Source of the DNA: Platanthera guangdongensis
Taxonomy: Eukaryota; Streptophyta; Magnoliopsida; Asparagales; Orchidaceae
Direction of reading: 5' to 3'
Assembly (NCBI GenBank): GCA_039583875.1
Contig: CM077147.1
Span: forward strand, 113,270,440-113,334,439
DNA: 64,000 nt
Positions 45,755 through 58,249 of this stretch are shown in pieces. The position numbers and the translations under genes were made by a program. Each line of letters starts with the position of its first letter. The stretch's first letter is position 1. The notes beneath the pieces were generated by a model, which was not told the DNA's origin, ran no database searches, and was given only the letters and a program-made list of their open reading frames with translations.

Positions 45755-45767
45755 TGGTATCAGAGCC
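45755..45767 (+). promoter_or_regulatory. Primer-binding site of G
   Basis: TGGTATCAGAGCC follows the LTR end after AT, matching plant initiator Met-tRNA. The leader to 45837 has no gene. Confidence 0.93.
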
Positions 45768-45837
45768 AGGTTGATCGTTAAAAGGTTAACACCTTGATCA
45801 GTTCCTGCATATAGTTGTTAATTGAGATCTATCTATC

Positions 45838-48152
45838 ATGGACAAGGCAAAGGATTTCGCCAAGCTTCCCCTGTGCAACAAGAACAACTTTCCCATGTGG
45901 AAAGAAAGGATCAATTTTTTTATGGAAGCTGTGGATCCAAGGATCTTCGTGATAGTTGAAGAAGGTCCTTATGTCCCTATGACTGTCTCCACTATACATC
46001 CTACCAAGAAGGTTCCAAATAAGCTGATGGATTTGGACAAGGACGAGATTGTACTTGTCTCACTAGACAAGAAAGCTAAAAACATTATAGCAAGTGCAGT
46101 TGATGACTCAATGCTGCAAAACTTAATCCACTGCCAATCTACAAAGGAGATGTGGCAGTCCTTGGTTACCTTAATGGAAGCAACAGAAGAAGTAAGGGAT
46201 GATCGGAGATCCCTCCTCAATCATAAGTATGAAGCCTTCTGACAGGGAAGCAAAGAGACCATTGCTGATACATTTGAGAACTTTTTCAAGATAGTGAATG
46301 GCCTAAGGGTCTATGGCAGAGTATTCACTAATGGAGAACTGAATGACAAATTCCTGAGATCCCTGGCCAAAGAATGGGACAACAAGGTCTGTGCCATGAG
46401 GGAGTTTGGGAAGTTGGCTGAGACAGACCCCCAAAATCTCTTCGGGAAGCTTATGTCATACAAGCTTCAACTCAACACCAGGAAAGCTGAAGAAGAGAAG
46501 AGCAGGTCTGCTCTCAAAGAAAAGTCTGTTGCTCTAAAACCAAACACCTCCAGAAAGATAAAGGCTGCCTCCCCTGCTCCAGCTCCAGAGATTAGTGAAG
46601 AAGAAGAAGCTTCTGAGCCTAGTACCTCAGGCTTTGAACTATCAGAAGGAGAGTTCTCACTGCTCTCACGTCAGTTCAAGAAATTTTTGAATAAGAAAAA
46701 GAAATGGAAAGGCAAGGATGCCTCCTATAGAAGATCACGACACGATGGTAATCGGCAAAGAAAAGGCTCAAGTAGCCATGACAGGTATTCCTCCAAACAG
46801 AACAAATATGTTTCGACTGACATCATTTGCTATTGTTGTAATAAGCCAAGTCACGTCATCGCTGACTGCCCTCATAAGAAGAAGGAGGGTGGTAGAAGAG
46901 AAGAAAATAAATCCTCACATAACAAGAAGAGGAAAGAGAAGAGCCTCATAGCCAAAAAGAGCAAGACTCTTAGTGACACCGACTCATCTGAGCCAAGTGA
47001 AGAAGAAGAAGCTTATTTTGGACTAATGGCTCAAACAGGTGATGATCAAGAGACCCAGTTCACTGGGAATGTAAACTCTCATACCCCTCTTTCAGATTCT
47101 GAAGTCTCTGAACATGATTGTGGGGAAAGCTCCTCTGACGATGAGTCAGAGCTAATGGCCCAGTACAAGGAGTTAATCATGGCTTACGACAAATGTCGTC
47201 GAGTCGTGAAGACTCAGGCTAAAGAGATCAAATCTTTAAAAGCCGAAGAGACCATCTTGAGAGTGAAAGTCACAAAGACTGACTCCCTCGAAGAAAACTT
47301 CAATAATGCTATTGAAGAATATAACATGGCTCTTGAGCACCTTGACCTTAAGGAGAAGATCATCAAAGAGTTGGAAGGCCAGCTTGCGGCTGAAAAGAAA
47401 CTTGTTGAAAGTTTCTCGAAGCCCAAAACTGTTCTTCCATTCGTTGCTGAATTCTCAACAAAAGCCAAGGGAGCTGGACTAGGCCATGAAGAAGCTCCTA
47501 GTAAATCCTCTAGGAGAAACAAGAATCAACGGAAGAATAAGGCCGCCAAAAAGGCCTTAGAAGAAGAGAAAGAGAAATCCCCTCAAAATCAAACTACATT
47601 CAAAAAGGTCATCTTTCCATCAAATGAGTTTGATTTTGACTCATCCTACGGGCACTTTGCTAGGCCTACCTATGTAGAGCCAAAGTCCAGCTATCAAGGA
47701 TGGGCTCGACCCCGAAACTTTGGCGAAAGTGTCTTTAAGGCACCTTATGAAGAAGTTATTCTTCAGAACTATGGCCCTTTCAATCATGGGCATAACTTCA
47801 AGAAGTCACCAAAGATGAAGTCTGTTGTAGAAAAGACCATAAAGGAGAAGAAGCCATGTGACTGCCATCATCATGAGGCATCTTCCTCCAAGAATCTGCC
47901 CCTACTAGACCACAATTCTAAAAGGTCAAGCAGGAGATCATGAGGCAAAGGTACAACAGATTTGACTGTTGGTGCTGGGGCAAGGTTGGTCACTTCGCTA
48001 TAGATTGTTGGTTCAATTCCAGAAATGCTGCAACCCCTCATGTCAGCAACATGAGAAAGACCACTCATAATGCTAACAATCGTAGGGGGAGTACTCAAAC
48101 CCAAGACAAAGGACCCAAACGTGTTTGGGTTCCTAAGGCAAATTCATTATGA
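45838..48152 (+). pseudogene. Element G gag, interrupted
   Basis: Gag starts ATGGACAAGGC at 45838 and is highly similar to D. It has NNFPMWKERINFFMEAVDPR and FLRSLAKEWDNKV, a first knuckle CYCCNKPSHVIADC in canonical spacing, an acidic and coiled-coil-like middle (ELMAQYKELIMAYDKCRRV), and a second knuckle CWCWGKVGHFAIDC. Breaks are a TGA at 46240 (CGA in D) and a one-base loss near 47899. Gag ends VWVPKANSL with TGA at 48150, two codons after the D boundary stop and at the same place as the second D stop. Pol continues in the same frame. Confidence 0.9.
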
Positions 48153-50195
48153 CTGCATGTATGTCCAAAGGCCAACAAAATGTCTATCTGGTATTTGGAC
48201 AGCGGATGCTCTCGGCATATGACCGGGACTAGAAGCCTCATTCAAAACTTTACTCCAGTCATGAACGGAGCGAAGGTCATCTTTGGAGGTTCAGACCGTG
48301 GAGGTACTAGAGGATATGATATGATTACTAACGGCAATGTATCCTTCTCGGATGTGGCTTATGTCGAAGGATTGGAACACAATCTCACAAGCATAAGCCA
48401 ACTCTTCAATAAAGGATACATAGTTGAATTCCATGCTGATAAGTGTCTGATAAAATCCGTTGATAATATGGAAACGATTCTATCCGGCACTCGAAGCAGG
48501 GATATTTTCTGTTTAAATTTCATTTGTATAGATTCCTCTACACCAGTGTGTCTTTTAGCAAAAGATAGTGCGTCTCTTGGTGACCAATGGCACAAGAGAC
48601 TAGCACATATTAATTTCAAAACTATTAATAAATTATTTTCAATGAACTTAGTACGTGATGCCCCAAATGTCAAATGCGTCAAAGATAGACCCTGTCATGC
48701 ATGCATAAAAGGCATGAAAACAAGGGCTACCTTTAAAAGCATTATTGGCAAAGACTCTAACAGATGTCTCCATCTATTGAACATGGACTTCTTTAGTCCA
48801 CTGCAAATTAGAAGTTTGGGAGGTAAGGATTATACGCTGGTAATTATTGATGATTACTCGCGCTTTACGTGGGTGTTCTTTTTGAAACACAAGTCAGATA
48901 CCTTCGAAATCTTTACTAATTTTGTCAGGCAAGTCCAGAATGAATACAACTGCTCCATAGTCAAAATCAAAAGTGACAACGGAACAGAGTTCAAATTTGC
49001 GGCCATGACAGAATTCTGTGAAAGCTTAGGTTTCTTTCATTAGTTTTCCTCTCGTCGTACTCCACAACAGAATGGAGTGGTTGAGAGAAGGAACAGAACA
49101 CTCATAGAGGCCTGCAGGACCATGTTGAGTGATGCTTCACTACCGGAGTACTTCTGGGCTGAAGCCGTCAACACTGCATGCCACGTGCAAAATCGAGCAC
49201 TCATAAACAAAGACCACGATAAGATACCTGACGAACTTCTGAAAGGCAGGAAACCAACAGTCTCATACTTTAGAATCTTTGGTTGTAAATGCTTTGTACT
49301 TAACAATGGTAAGTATCATACCACCAAGTTCAGCGAAAAGAGTTTTGAAGGTATTTTTGCAGGTTATAGTAGCCATAGTAAGGCATATAGAATATTCAAT
49401 AAAAAAACCCTGGCGGTAGAAGAATCGATACATGTTGTATTTGATGAGACGAGCTTGCTGCAAAGCAATCCGTCTAGTGTGCTCATTGAAGATGCAGGTG
49501 AAAAACTGAAAGAAACTAACTTGGATGAACCGTCCGAAGAAAAAGGCAAAAAGTTCATTAAGATCACCACTCCAACTCCTATTGGAGAGGCTGATGATCA
49601 AAATGAAGAAGTCATCCAAGATGAAGAAATCACTCCAGTGATTGACGATTATCCAGATGCAAGAACTTTAGAGCTTAGACATCTGAAGGATCACCCCATG
49701 GACCAAATCATAGGAGATCCCCGGGACAGTGTCAGAACTCGAAGAGATTTTGCAGGAAGCAAATATGACAGGAAAAGCACCTCCGGGACGTGCCAATTCT
49801 TTGGAAGAAGGCTAATCTCCTGGAGCAGCAAGAAGTAGAACTGTGTCGCAATCTCAACGGCTGAGTCAGAGTACATCTCTGCAGGCAGTTGCTGCGTACA
49901 GTTACTTTGGATAAGGAATCAATTTGAGGATTACAACATGAAATTCAAGAATATCCCTCTGTTTCGCCACTCCTCCAGCGCAATTGCAATAGCCAACAAT
50001 CCAGTCTCGCACAGCCGGACAAAGCTTATCGAGCTAAGGTATCATTTCATCCGGGAGCATGTAGAGCATGGGGACATAAATCTCCAATATGTCTCCACAG
50101 ACAGGCAAGTTGCAGACATCTTCACGAAGCCGCTGGACGAGACCAAGTTGTCATTCTTCAAAACTGAACTTGGGATGCTCAACAAGGAAGATTAG
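48153..50195 (+). pseudogene. Element G pol lacking the reverse transcriptase
   Basis: The protease motif is WYLDSGCSRHMTG. The integrase has WHKRLAHIN, CHACIKG, Asp in NMDFFS, Asp in KSDNGTEF, a TAG at 49041 and Glu within PQQNGVVE. After SVRTRR (about 49747) the sequence jumps to DFAGSK, which in D lies about 1.1 kb further on; the whole reverse transcriptase core is missing. RNase H follows (ISWSSKK with TAG at 49836, then SSSAIAIANNPVSH and ELGMLNKED). The terminal stop is at 50193. The element cannot have moved by its own enzyme since the deletion. Confidence 0.92.
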
Positions 50196-50269
50196 AGCAG
50201 TTTGGATATCAAGGAAGCAAAGGAAATCAAAAGGTTAGTCAAAATCTCTCAAAGGTTTCTTCCTTCTCT

Positions 50270-50580
50270 GACTCAAGTAAAACCTGACCTACTCGAGTAC
50301 TCAAAGTACCTACTCAAGTACTCAGCAGACCTACTCGAGTAGTCCCTTAACTTACTCGAGTAAGGCAATCAAGTACTCGTGTAGTATACTTCACCTACTC
50401 GAGTGAGTCCATTCTTCTACTCGAGTCATTTCAAATTCTCTATACCGACTCGAGTACCTTCTACAGACCTACTCGAGTAGTCCTAGACCTACTCGAGTAA
50501 CTCTCCATATACTCGAGTACCTTCTCTAGACCTACTCGAGTAACTCCTTATGTACTCGAGTACCTCTTTTACCTCTCATG
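50270..50580. repeat. Palindrome array (TACTCGAGTA) between pol and ORF3 of G
   Basis: About 14 CTCGAG or near copies lie here, many as CTACTCGAGTA. Spacing is close to 20-25 bp with some gaps. Decayed forms include CTCAAG and CTCGTG. Confidence 0.92.
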
Positions 50581-50668
50581 TATATGCCGTTTGGCTTTCA
50601 AATTTTTCCCGTGCCGCCTTTACTTTAAATTATTTTCTTCTAAATGATTAGACCTAAACCTAGGGCTT

Positions 50669-50675
50669 TATAAAT
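50669..50675 (+). promoter_or_regulatory. TATA-box-like sequence upstream of ORF3 of G
   Basis: TATAAAT lies about 90 bp after the array and 148 bp before the ORF3 ATG. The leader shares ACATGAAATCATTTC and a CTCGAG with D. Function inferred. Confidence 0.45.
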
Positions 50676-50816
50676 TCGAAATTCCAAATATCACTCCACA
50701 TGAAATCATTTCCATTCACTCGAGTATCCGTCCGCCGCTTCATCTTCATTCAAGAAATTGCAGAGTCGCGACTCTTCCTCCTCCCCGCGACAGAATTTCT
50801 TCCCATTCTCTGGATC

Positions 50817-53189
50817 ATGGCCGCCATCTCCAAGATTAGCGTAGGATCGGAACTCGTTACCGCCGGGATTGCCGAGCTTTCAGACGATTTACACAACCTG
50901 CTCATTCTTCTAGATACCGCAGGGCTTTCCTTCATCCTGCAAGAACCATGCCGGATTCTCTTCCCAGAACTAGCCGAATTCTTTTCAAATCTGAAGGTCA
51001 AAAGGAATGGCAAAGTCCTAAAATCCAAAGTGAAAGGTTTGAAAATTAAACTCAACAAGACCTCTGTCTCTCAACTTCTCCGACTACCGATAGTTGACGA
51101 AAAAGATCACTTAGTTGCTGAAGACTCTGACAAAACAGCCCTCTGCTGTGGCTTTTCAGCTGATGCTCAGTACTTCAAAAGGTCAGACATGAACGCAGAA
51201 GGCAAATTTCTGGTTGATGTTATTGGGAAAATTTTACTGTGCAAGACCAACTCCATAAGAGACATTCCATCGTATTTCTTCGACATCAAGCAAGTCATTG
51301 TCTGCCGCAATAAATTCCAATTTAGTATGCTGATTCTGGATAAAATCAAGAACAGTTTAAAATCCCCCAACTACGCTAGAATAATCTCTCTGCTTCTCCA
51401 TGAAACAAATACTGAGGTATTCAACTTCTCCAAAGGGACCCTTCTTCACCACATGAAGAAGGTCTCTATTTCTTCCATTCATAGATGGGAACTCAAGCTG
51501 AAGAATTCTGCCCAAGCTGCAAAGATTTCAGAAATTCCAGCAGATCCAGCATTAGAAGACAGGACTCCATCTCCCTCTCCTCATCATGTGGCTAGCTCCT
51601 CTGGTGCACCAAGTGAGGGGGAGCCTTCTCCTTCTACCCAAGTCAGGAAGCCCTCTCCTCAGCCAGCAATTCCTTCCCTACCTCATACTCCACAAAGTCC
51701 AGCAACTCCCTCAGATGAGATACCGCCAGAATCTCTTCTCTCAACAACTGCTGCCATAGATGCTATGATTGCAGAGCTCTCTGAAGAAGTGATTCCCATT
51801 CCTCCTCTATATCCTCCAGCTCCATACTCTGAAGGTCACAAGGACTCCACTCTAGCACAGTCTCCTGTACAGTCTCCAGCCAGAACTTCAGCCAAATCTC
51901 CAGATACCCTCAAAGACTAGCAAGACACCATTCTTATTTCTGATGAGCCTTCTCCTGAGACAGCTGAGGCCCCTCTCAGAAACCTAGATTTCGCCATCCC
52001 TCATGATACAGAAGAAAGGGATGCTGTAATTCAAACCACAAGAGCTGACAGCATTGTGACCATTGAAGAAATAGCTCCTTGGGTAACTCCTCCTCTCCGT
52101 ACTGCTGCTCCCTCTACTGCTGCTGTTACAGTCTCTTGCTCCTCAGATTTGCTGCAACATCTTACACTTCTTCTTCAAGAATAAAGAAATTATTTTGATA
52201 CTTCTCTAAAGAGAGTAACTGACAAGGTAACTGCTCTAGAGACTGAGATGAGCAGAGGCTTTGCTGAAATTCAGCATAACACTGACAAACTCAAGTACCT
52301 ATTTCAACTTGGTGGCAAAGCCCTAGACCACACTATCACTAGTGTTGAAAATGTTATGGAACAGGGTGTTACCCTTGCAAACAATCAGATAGAGCTACAC
52401 AAGAGAACTGAAGCCCACAAAGTGAAAATCTGTGAAGAAGTTGGACTTTTCAAAGAAGACACTATAGAGAAGCTATCTGTTGAAATCAGAAAGGGGGAGG
52501 GATTGATCAAAGAACTCAAAGAACAGGTAGAAAAGTCAGCTGCTCAAAAGTCAGATGTATGGGAAGCTCATGTAAAGACAATTTATGATGATGTGCTAGC
52601 ACAGATACATATTGTCAAATTTCATACCTATGACACTGCTGTTTGGATGCACAATCAGATTCTGCCAGATCTTGCTGTTGACCCCAACATCATTCCTCAT
52701 CATTTAAACCCTCTAGCTATAGATGTCTCTGCCCCAGCTGTTCCTCTGCAACCTACTTTCTCTCCCAGGCTTGGAGACACAGTTGCCCCTCCAGACACTT
52801 ATGCTCAAGACTAGGAAGAAGATCCTGCAGGTATATTCCTCAAAGCTCCTCTAGAGATCAAAACCTACAAGAAGAAAAGGAAGTATGGTGAAGGCCCCTC
52901 TGCTAGCAGGACTGCTCCTACTAAAGCCACTGAACATGCTGAAGTTTGGTCTCCAGCCTCCAAGTCCCTGATTTTAGAAACTCTCAGATTAGTTATGGAA
53001 TTCCATGAGAGCAGGAACATTCATTACAGCTCCTCTGAATGGGAACTTTATGAGAAGTTCATGACAAAAAGAAGAATCTATGATAGAGAATATGGGAGGA
53101 ACAACCCTGCTGCCCCTCCTAGACCTCCCAAGTACTATCCCAAACCCTACTGCTACCATAGAAGATAACAAGAGAAACTGGACAGATAG
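50817..53189 (+). pseudogene. Element G ORF3 (envelope-position ORF), broken
   Basis: The start ATGGCCGCCATCTCC is chosen by homology with D; the frame is open further upstream. The N-terminal 360 residues are intact: ELSDDLHNLLILLDT, KIKNSLKSPNYARIISLLLHET, HHMKKVSISSIHRWELKL. A Pro/Ser-rich linker follows. Stops lie at 51918 (TAG), about 52182 (TAA), 52812 (TAG) and 53166 (TAA), all where D has a sense codon. The helical region SRGFAEIQHNTDKLKYLFQLGG and the PPKYYPKPYCYHRR end are recognisable. The final TAG is at 53187. The AT-rich tail 53190-53395 has no gene. Function unknown. Confidence 0.82.
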
Positions 53190-53395
53190 AATCAAGGCTG
53201 ATCTTCAAGGATCTTTGAGAGGGTGGAATGATTGACTGTAGAAATGAAAATTTTGGATATTCTTATTTATATAATTCTAAGTTTTTGCTCTAATTATCCT
53301 TTATCTTAGTCTATTGCTTGCTTGCACATTTTCTACTTAGCTTATTTTTATATCTATAATTCACCTTAGTGTAAAGGGTTCTGATTTCAACAAAT

Positions 53396-55066
53396 TGTTA
53401 AATTTTCTCAACGTGGTTAGCAAGATAGCCCAAACGCCAAATTAATATCTTCGGAACTACCCAGTTCTCACGTTGAACCAGCGGAAAACCAAGGAACAAA
53501 GGTTAATCCTAACAAACAATGGAAGCACAAGCAGGTCTTTTATTCATTCACTTCTTTACACCACGAGGCATACATAGCGAGACAAGATTTCGCTAGTATA
53601 ACAGCTGTAAACAGAAAGCACCAAAAAATAAGCCGGGCGGATAGCACCGGAGTCCGCCGAGACTGCGAGGTCGCCGAGGTCTCCGAGTCCGCTGAGATCG
53701 CCCGCACTTAGCTGCAATCCGCCGAATAGCCACAGAGTCCGCCGAAGCCGCGAGGCCGCGCAGACACACCGTTATTCGTCTCCTGCTGAAGCTGAACTGA
53801 GGAACACCCCTACCCGCCTGAAACTGGCAGACAGGTTATTGAAGCTGGCAAAGATGAAACAGAACTGACAAGCCGCAGAGCGACCTCCTGCTGAGTCCGC
53901 AGAGACCGCACACTTCCAAGTACTTGACCGAAGTCACAGCCAAACTCCTGGCTCCTTGAAGCAACCCGCGCGACCTGCACAAAGCAAACGTCAGCACTGA
54001 ATCAATCCGCGCGGACAGACAACTGAGACCGCAGCTCCTTGCCCAACCCAACTTACTGTTCACTCCAGTTACTCAGGTTACTGTAGACCTGCCAGGGGGG
54101 TCCTATTTATAGGCGAGGTGAGGAGTGTGGTCACCGCCCTAGAGATAGAGACACCGCCCCAGCCCGCGCGATAGCAAAACACCGTCCGCCGAGTCCGCAA
54201 GGACTTAGCCGGATACCAAGGAAAACTGTCAGGAGCAGGCAAACATTGGCGAACCCTCTCCAGTCCGCCCAAGCTATGCAGACAAGGCATCAGCCCGCAA
54301 AGCTTCCAACCACTGCAGGACAGCAACCCCCTTCAATGGCTGTCCGCACCAACCCGAGGCAGTCCGCAAGACTCACACCTCAATCCGCCACAAGTCTACG
54401 ACCAAAGGCAGATAGCAACAGTCCTCCCGGTCAATACAGACTTGGCGGATACCGCGGACATCATGGTCTTGGCACAGAGTGTGACCAAGTCCAAAACCAT
54501 CAAAGGCCAATGCGAGCATTGCGGATGCAAACCCCCATCCGCCAAACACCGAAGCACAGACCGCCAGCAGTCCGCAGGCTCCTCGCACTCCTGCCCCATC
54601 GTAGCAGCCATCTCCCTGACTCCATAAGCCAGTCCGCCAATCGAACACAGCAAGGCACCTGCTGTAACACCAGAGCTCAACAAGGCCTCAGCCAAGCTCT
54701 AAGCCCAGTCCGCAACAGCCCAAACCGCGTACACGCCAGTCCGCATGCTTCCCGCGAACATGAGCCAACCCGCATATCAGCACAAGCTTGCACCCACAGC
54801 CACTGAGCAATGCACCAGTCCGCAAGCCTCCATCCGCTTAGGCCGCTCCTTGGCAAAGCCAATCAGCAAAAACCATATCAGCAGAAACCAGGCCGCATAG
54901 TCCGCGGACTCCATGCAACAACCCGCTCAGAAGACAGCCGGCTTTTCACTAGACCTTCCACCAGGCCGCACATCACAGTCTGCCCAGTCCGCCTAGTCCG
55001 CCAAAGCTGTCCGCCCAGGCCGCCCGGCCTATCCCGTCAACCACTTCCACTTCACAAAATTCAACA
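53396..55066 (-). repeat. 3' LTR of element H
   Basis: On the minus strand it starts TGTTGAATTTTG at 55066 and ends AATTTAACA at 53396. A TATA box TATAAATAG is at 54111-54103 (minus). It has some 25 copies of TCCGC (plus strand), many as AGTCCGC, and a perfect 12-bp palindrome AGTCCGCGGACT at 54899. About 15 bp present here near 53550 are absent from the other LTR. Open frames inside it are not genes. Confidence 0.95.
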
Positions 55067-58000
55067 CTCCCCCTTGAAGTGGGAAGTGGTGACCAAGCCC
55101 AGCAAGCTGCGCAAGCGTTCAAAGGGCCCCTTCGACAGTGGCTTCGTGAAGATGTCAGCAAGATTATCTTCACTCCGAACATGCCCGACCAGTAGAGACC
55201 CCTCCAACACCTTCTCCCTGATGAAATGGTGATCAATCTCTATATGCTTGGTCCTGGCATGATACACTGGATTGTTAACCAGTTTGAGAGCACTCTCATT
55301 CTCACCCCGGAGTAAAGTAGGCCCTTGCACTTCTTCATGAACGTCCTCTATAAGCCTCCTCAACCAAACGGCTTCCCGAGCAGCCAAGGCCGAAGCCTTA
55401 TACTCCGCCTCTGTGGTTGAAACCGACACCGAGTCCTGATTCTTACTACACCATGAGATGCTAGCTGAACCGCAAGTGAACAAATAACCTGAAGTAGACC
55501 TCTGATCATCCGAATCACCGCCATAGTCAGCATCCGTGTACCCGAGCAACGCAAACTCCGAGTCCCTTCTATAGAGGAGTCCCATATTAGAAGAAGCCTT
55601 GACATACTTAAGAATACCCTTTGCCGCCACTAGATGAGATTGCCTTGGTTCAGCCATATACTGACTTACTCGGCCAACAGCATAAGCGATATCCTGCCTT
55701 GTAATCGTCAGGTAGATCAAGCTCCCAACAAGAATCCTGAAAACCAAGGGATCATGAAGAACCCTTCCCTCATCTCGTCGAAGCTTTAGCCCAGATTCTA
55801 GTGGAGTAGAGCACTTCTTCCCTTCGCCCATGCCGAACCGCTTCACAATGCGATCAGCATACCCTTTTTGGCAAATGAGAACCCAACACTCCTTCCTCTC
55901 CACTTCCAGACCGTGAAAGTGATGCAACTCTCCCAAGTCTTTCATCTCGAAGCGTATAGCAAGATCTGCCCTGAGCCTTGCTACTTCCCCCTCCGAGTTC
56001 CCTGTGATGATCATGTCATCCACAAACATCAGGACCAAGACTTGTAGCTCCCCCTTCTTCTTGACGAACAAGCTTGAATCCGAGTTGGAAGCAAGGTAGC
56101 CACAAAATTGCAAGTACTCTGCAATCTTCCCATACCACGCTCTAGGAGCTTGCTTCAACCCATAGAGAGCCTTCCTGAGTTTGCAGACATAGTCCGGATG
56201 CTTTTCAGAGACAAAACCAAGCGGCTGATCCATGAAGATGTCCTTGTCAATCTCTCCGTAAAGAAAAGCATTCTTCACATCGAGTTGCCACAACCTCCAT
56301 CCCTTGCTAGCAACCAAGGCGATCACCACTCTTATAGAAGTCATCTTCGCAACTGGACTGAATGTCTCCTCATAGTCTTCTCCATACTGTTGTGAGAATC
56401 CTCTAGCGACCAGACGAGCCTTAAACCGATCAATGCTCCCATCAGCCTTCTTCTTCAACTTATACACCCACTTGCAAGTAACCAGAGTAATGTTATCAAC
56501 CTTGGGCACAAGGTCCCATGTTTCATTCTTCTTCAGAGCATCAATCTCTTCTTTCATGGCACCTTCCCACTCCTTCACTCCAGTGGCCTCGTTGAAGTTT
56601 GCAGGCTCTCGCTCATCCAGAGGACCTGCAAAGAAGCAGGAGACAAATCTCACTGCATTTCCATCACAGTACCGAGCCGGTGGCTTAACCACCCTCTTCG
56701 ATCTCCGAAGGGTCGGCTCCTTGCTCATGGCTTCCATTGCTTCTTCGGGCTCCACTCCTACCTGGGGCAAGCATTAAGCAGTGCTCCACCTGCTTCCTGA
56801 GCCAGAAGGCTCCGCCTTGCAGTTCGAAGCAACAGGAGCTGCTGGTGAAACAACAAGCTCCTCTTCCAAGCCTTCAGCAGCCACCACCGGTGCTTCATCA
56901 ACCTTGCTACTTCTGGTTAGCTCCGCCGAGCCACCTCCATATGACGTCAGCTCGTCAAAGACAACGTCTCTTGATACCACGAACTTCTTCGTCACAGGGT
57001 CCATGCATTTCCATCCCTTCTTCCGCTCATCGTAGCCAACAAAGACAAGTTTCCTTGCCTTCGCATCCAGCTTTGTCCGTGAAGCATTCGGGACATGCAC
57101 GTAGCAAGTTGAACTGAACACCCGAAGGTGTCCCACACTCGGCTTCTCCTTCAGCAACAGCTCAATAGGAGTCTTCATGTTGATAGGGCTGAGTGGCATC
57201 CGGTTGATAACATAAGCAGCGCAAGACATTCCCTCCCCCCAAAAGGACCTTGGGATATCTTTCGCATGAAGTCAGCATTTGTAGGTCTCCGTTAGATGAC
57301 GGATCTTCCGCTCCGCTACCCCATTTTGTTGTGGAGTGTGAGCACAAGTAAGCTCCCGTTGGACCCCGTGCTTCCTGCAGAAGTTAGAAAACTCGAAGGA
57401 GACAAACTCACCCCCATTATCAGTTCTAAGCTTCTTAATCCGCAAGTCAAGCCGGCTTTCTACCAACTCCTTGAACTCCACAAACAAACGGAAGGCTTCT
57501 GACTTCTCCTTTAAGAAGTACACCCAAGTATACCTTGAGTAGTCATCAACCAAGACAAGCATGTATCTGCTTCCACCAAGGCTGGTAGTAACCGTCGGTC
57601 CCATCAGGTCGCCATGAATGCACTCCAATGGTTTCTTGCTCATTGTTTGTGATTTATCAAATGAAAGGCAATGTGCCTTACCGTATTAACAGCCCGCACA
57701 AACATGCCCATCACCAAAGGAGGACAACTTCGGCAACCCCCTCACCAAACTTCTACTAGCCATCGCCTTCAGCTTGTCCATGCCAACATGCCCCAGCATC
57801 TCATGCCAAATAGCAGCGCTATCATTGGCACTAATTCTATCAACATAAGAATTGGTGGCAAGAACAAACAAGTTCTTCACCCTCCTCCCTACATGAGCTA
57901 CATCAGACTTCACCGCTGATACGTTGCGAAGAAACCTCACGTCTGTTGGCCCAAACAGAACGTAATAACCAGCGTCCACCGCATTGGTCACCGAGAAGAG

Positions 58001-58249
58001 GTTTTTCTTCATGCCCGGCACGTGATACACACTCCTTAACGTGAGTGGCCCCTGATCACTACCCAAAGACATGACCCCCTCTTTCTCTACTGCATAAACA
58101 GTATTATCAGCAGTGATAATAGCTTCATTACCTGAGTAAGCCTGCATGGAGGTGAACTTCGATTTGTCTCCGGTGAGGTGATGACCACACCCGGAGTCCA
58201 CGATCCACTCGCCGTTGAAGTCCTCAGCAGATAAGGCCCGGACACAAGT
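55061..58249 (-). pseudogene. Element H pol (protease, integrase, RT, RNase H), nearly intact
   Basis: The protease has WIVDSGCGHHLTG. The integrase zinc region has HEMLGHVG and ends CAGC with TAA at 57686. The core has Asp (HGDLMGP), Asp (RTDNGGEF) and Glu (PQQNGVAE), then a stop at 57272 and another at 56774. The reverse transcriptase has CKWVYKLKKKADGS, DVKNAFLYGEIDKD, KALYGLKQAPRAWYG and an intact FVDDMIITGN. RNase H has TEAEYKASALAAREAVW and TKHIEIDHHF. All parts are in one frame. The terminal TGA (55061-55063) lies six bases inside the 3' LTR. Confidence 0.93.
55067..55078 (-). promoter_or_regulatory. Polypurine tract of H
   Basis: The minus strand reads TTCAAGGGGGAG next to the LTR. 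It also codes for the last residues of pol (FKGE). Confidence 0.9.

Noticed and set aside
28378..53189. A general excess of stops from C-to-T changes (CAG to TAG) in D and G
   Set aside because: Some stops fit (46240, 51918), but many do not (for example GAA or GAG to TAA or TAG at 32154 and 49041, TGC to TGA at 29373 and 33461). The sample is too mixed for the claim.
54246..55232. Plus-strand open frames of up to 186 residues in the H LTR (also 60105-60931)
   Set aside because: They lie antisense in a GC-rich LTR full of TCCGC words and recur in both LTRs. They match no protein I recognise.
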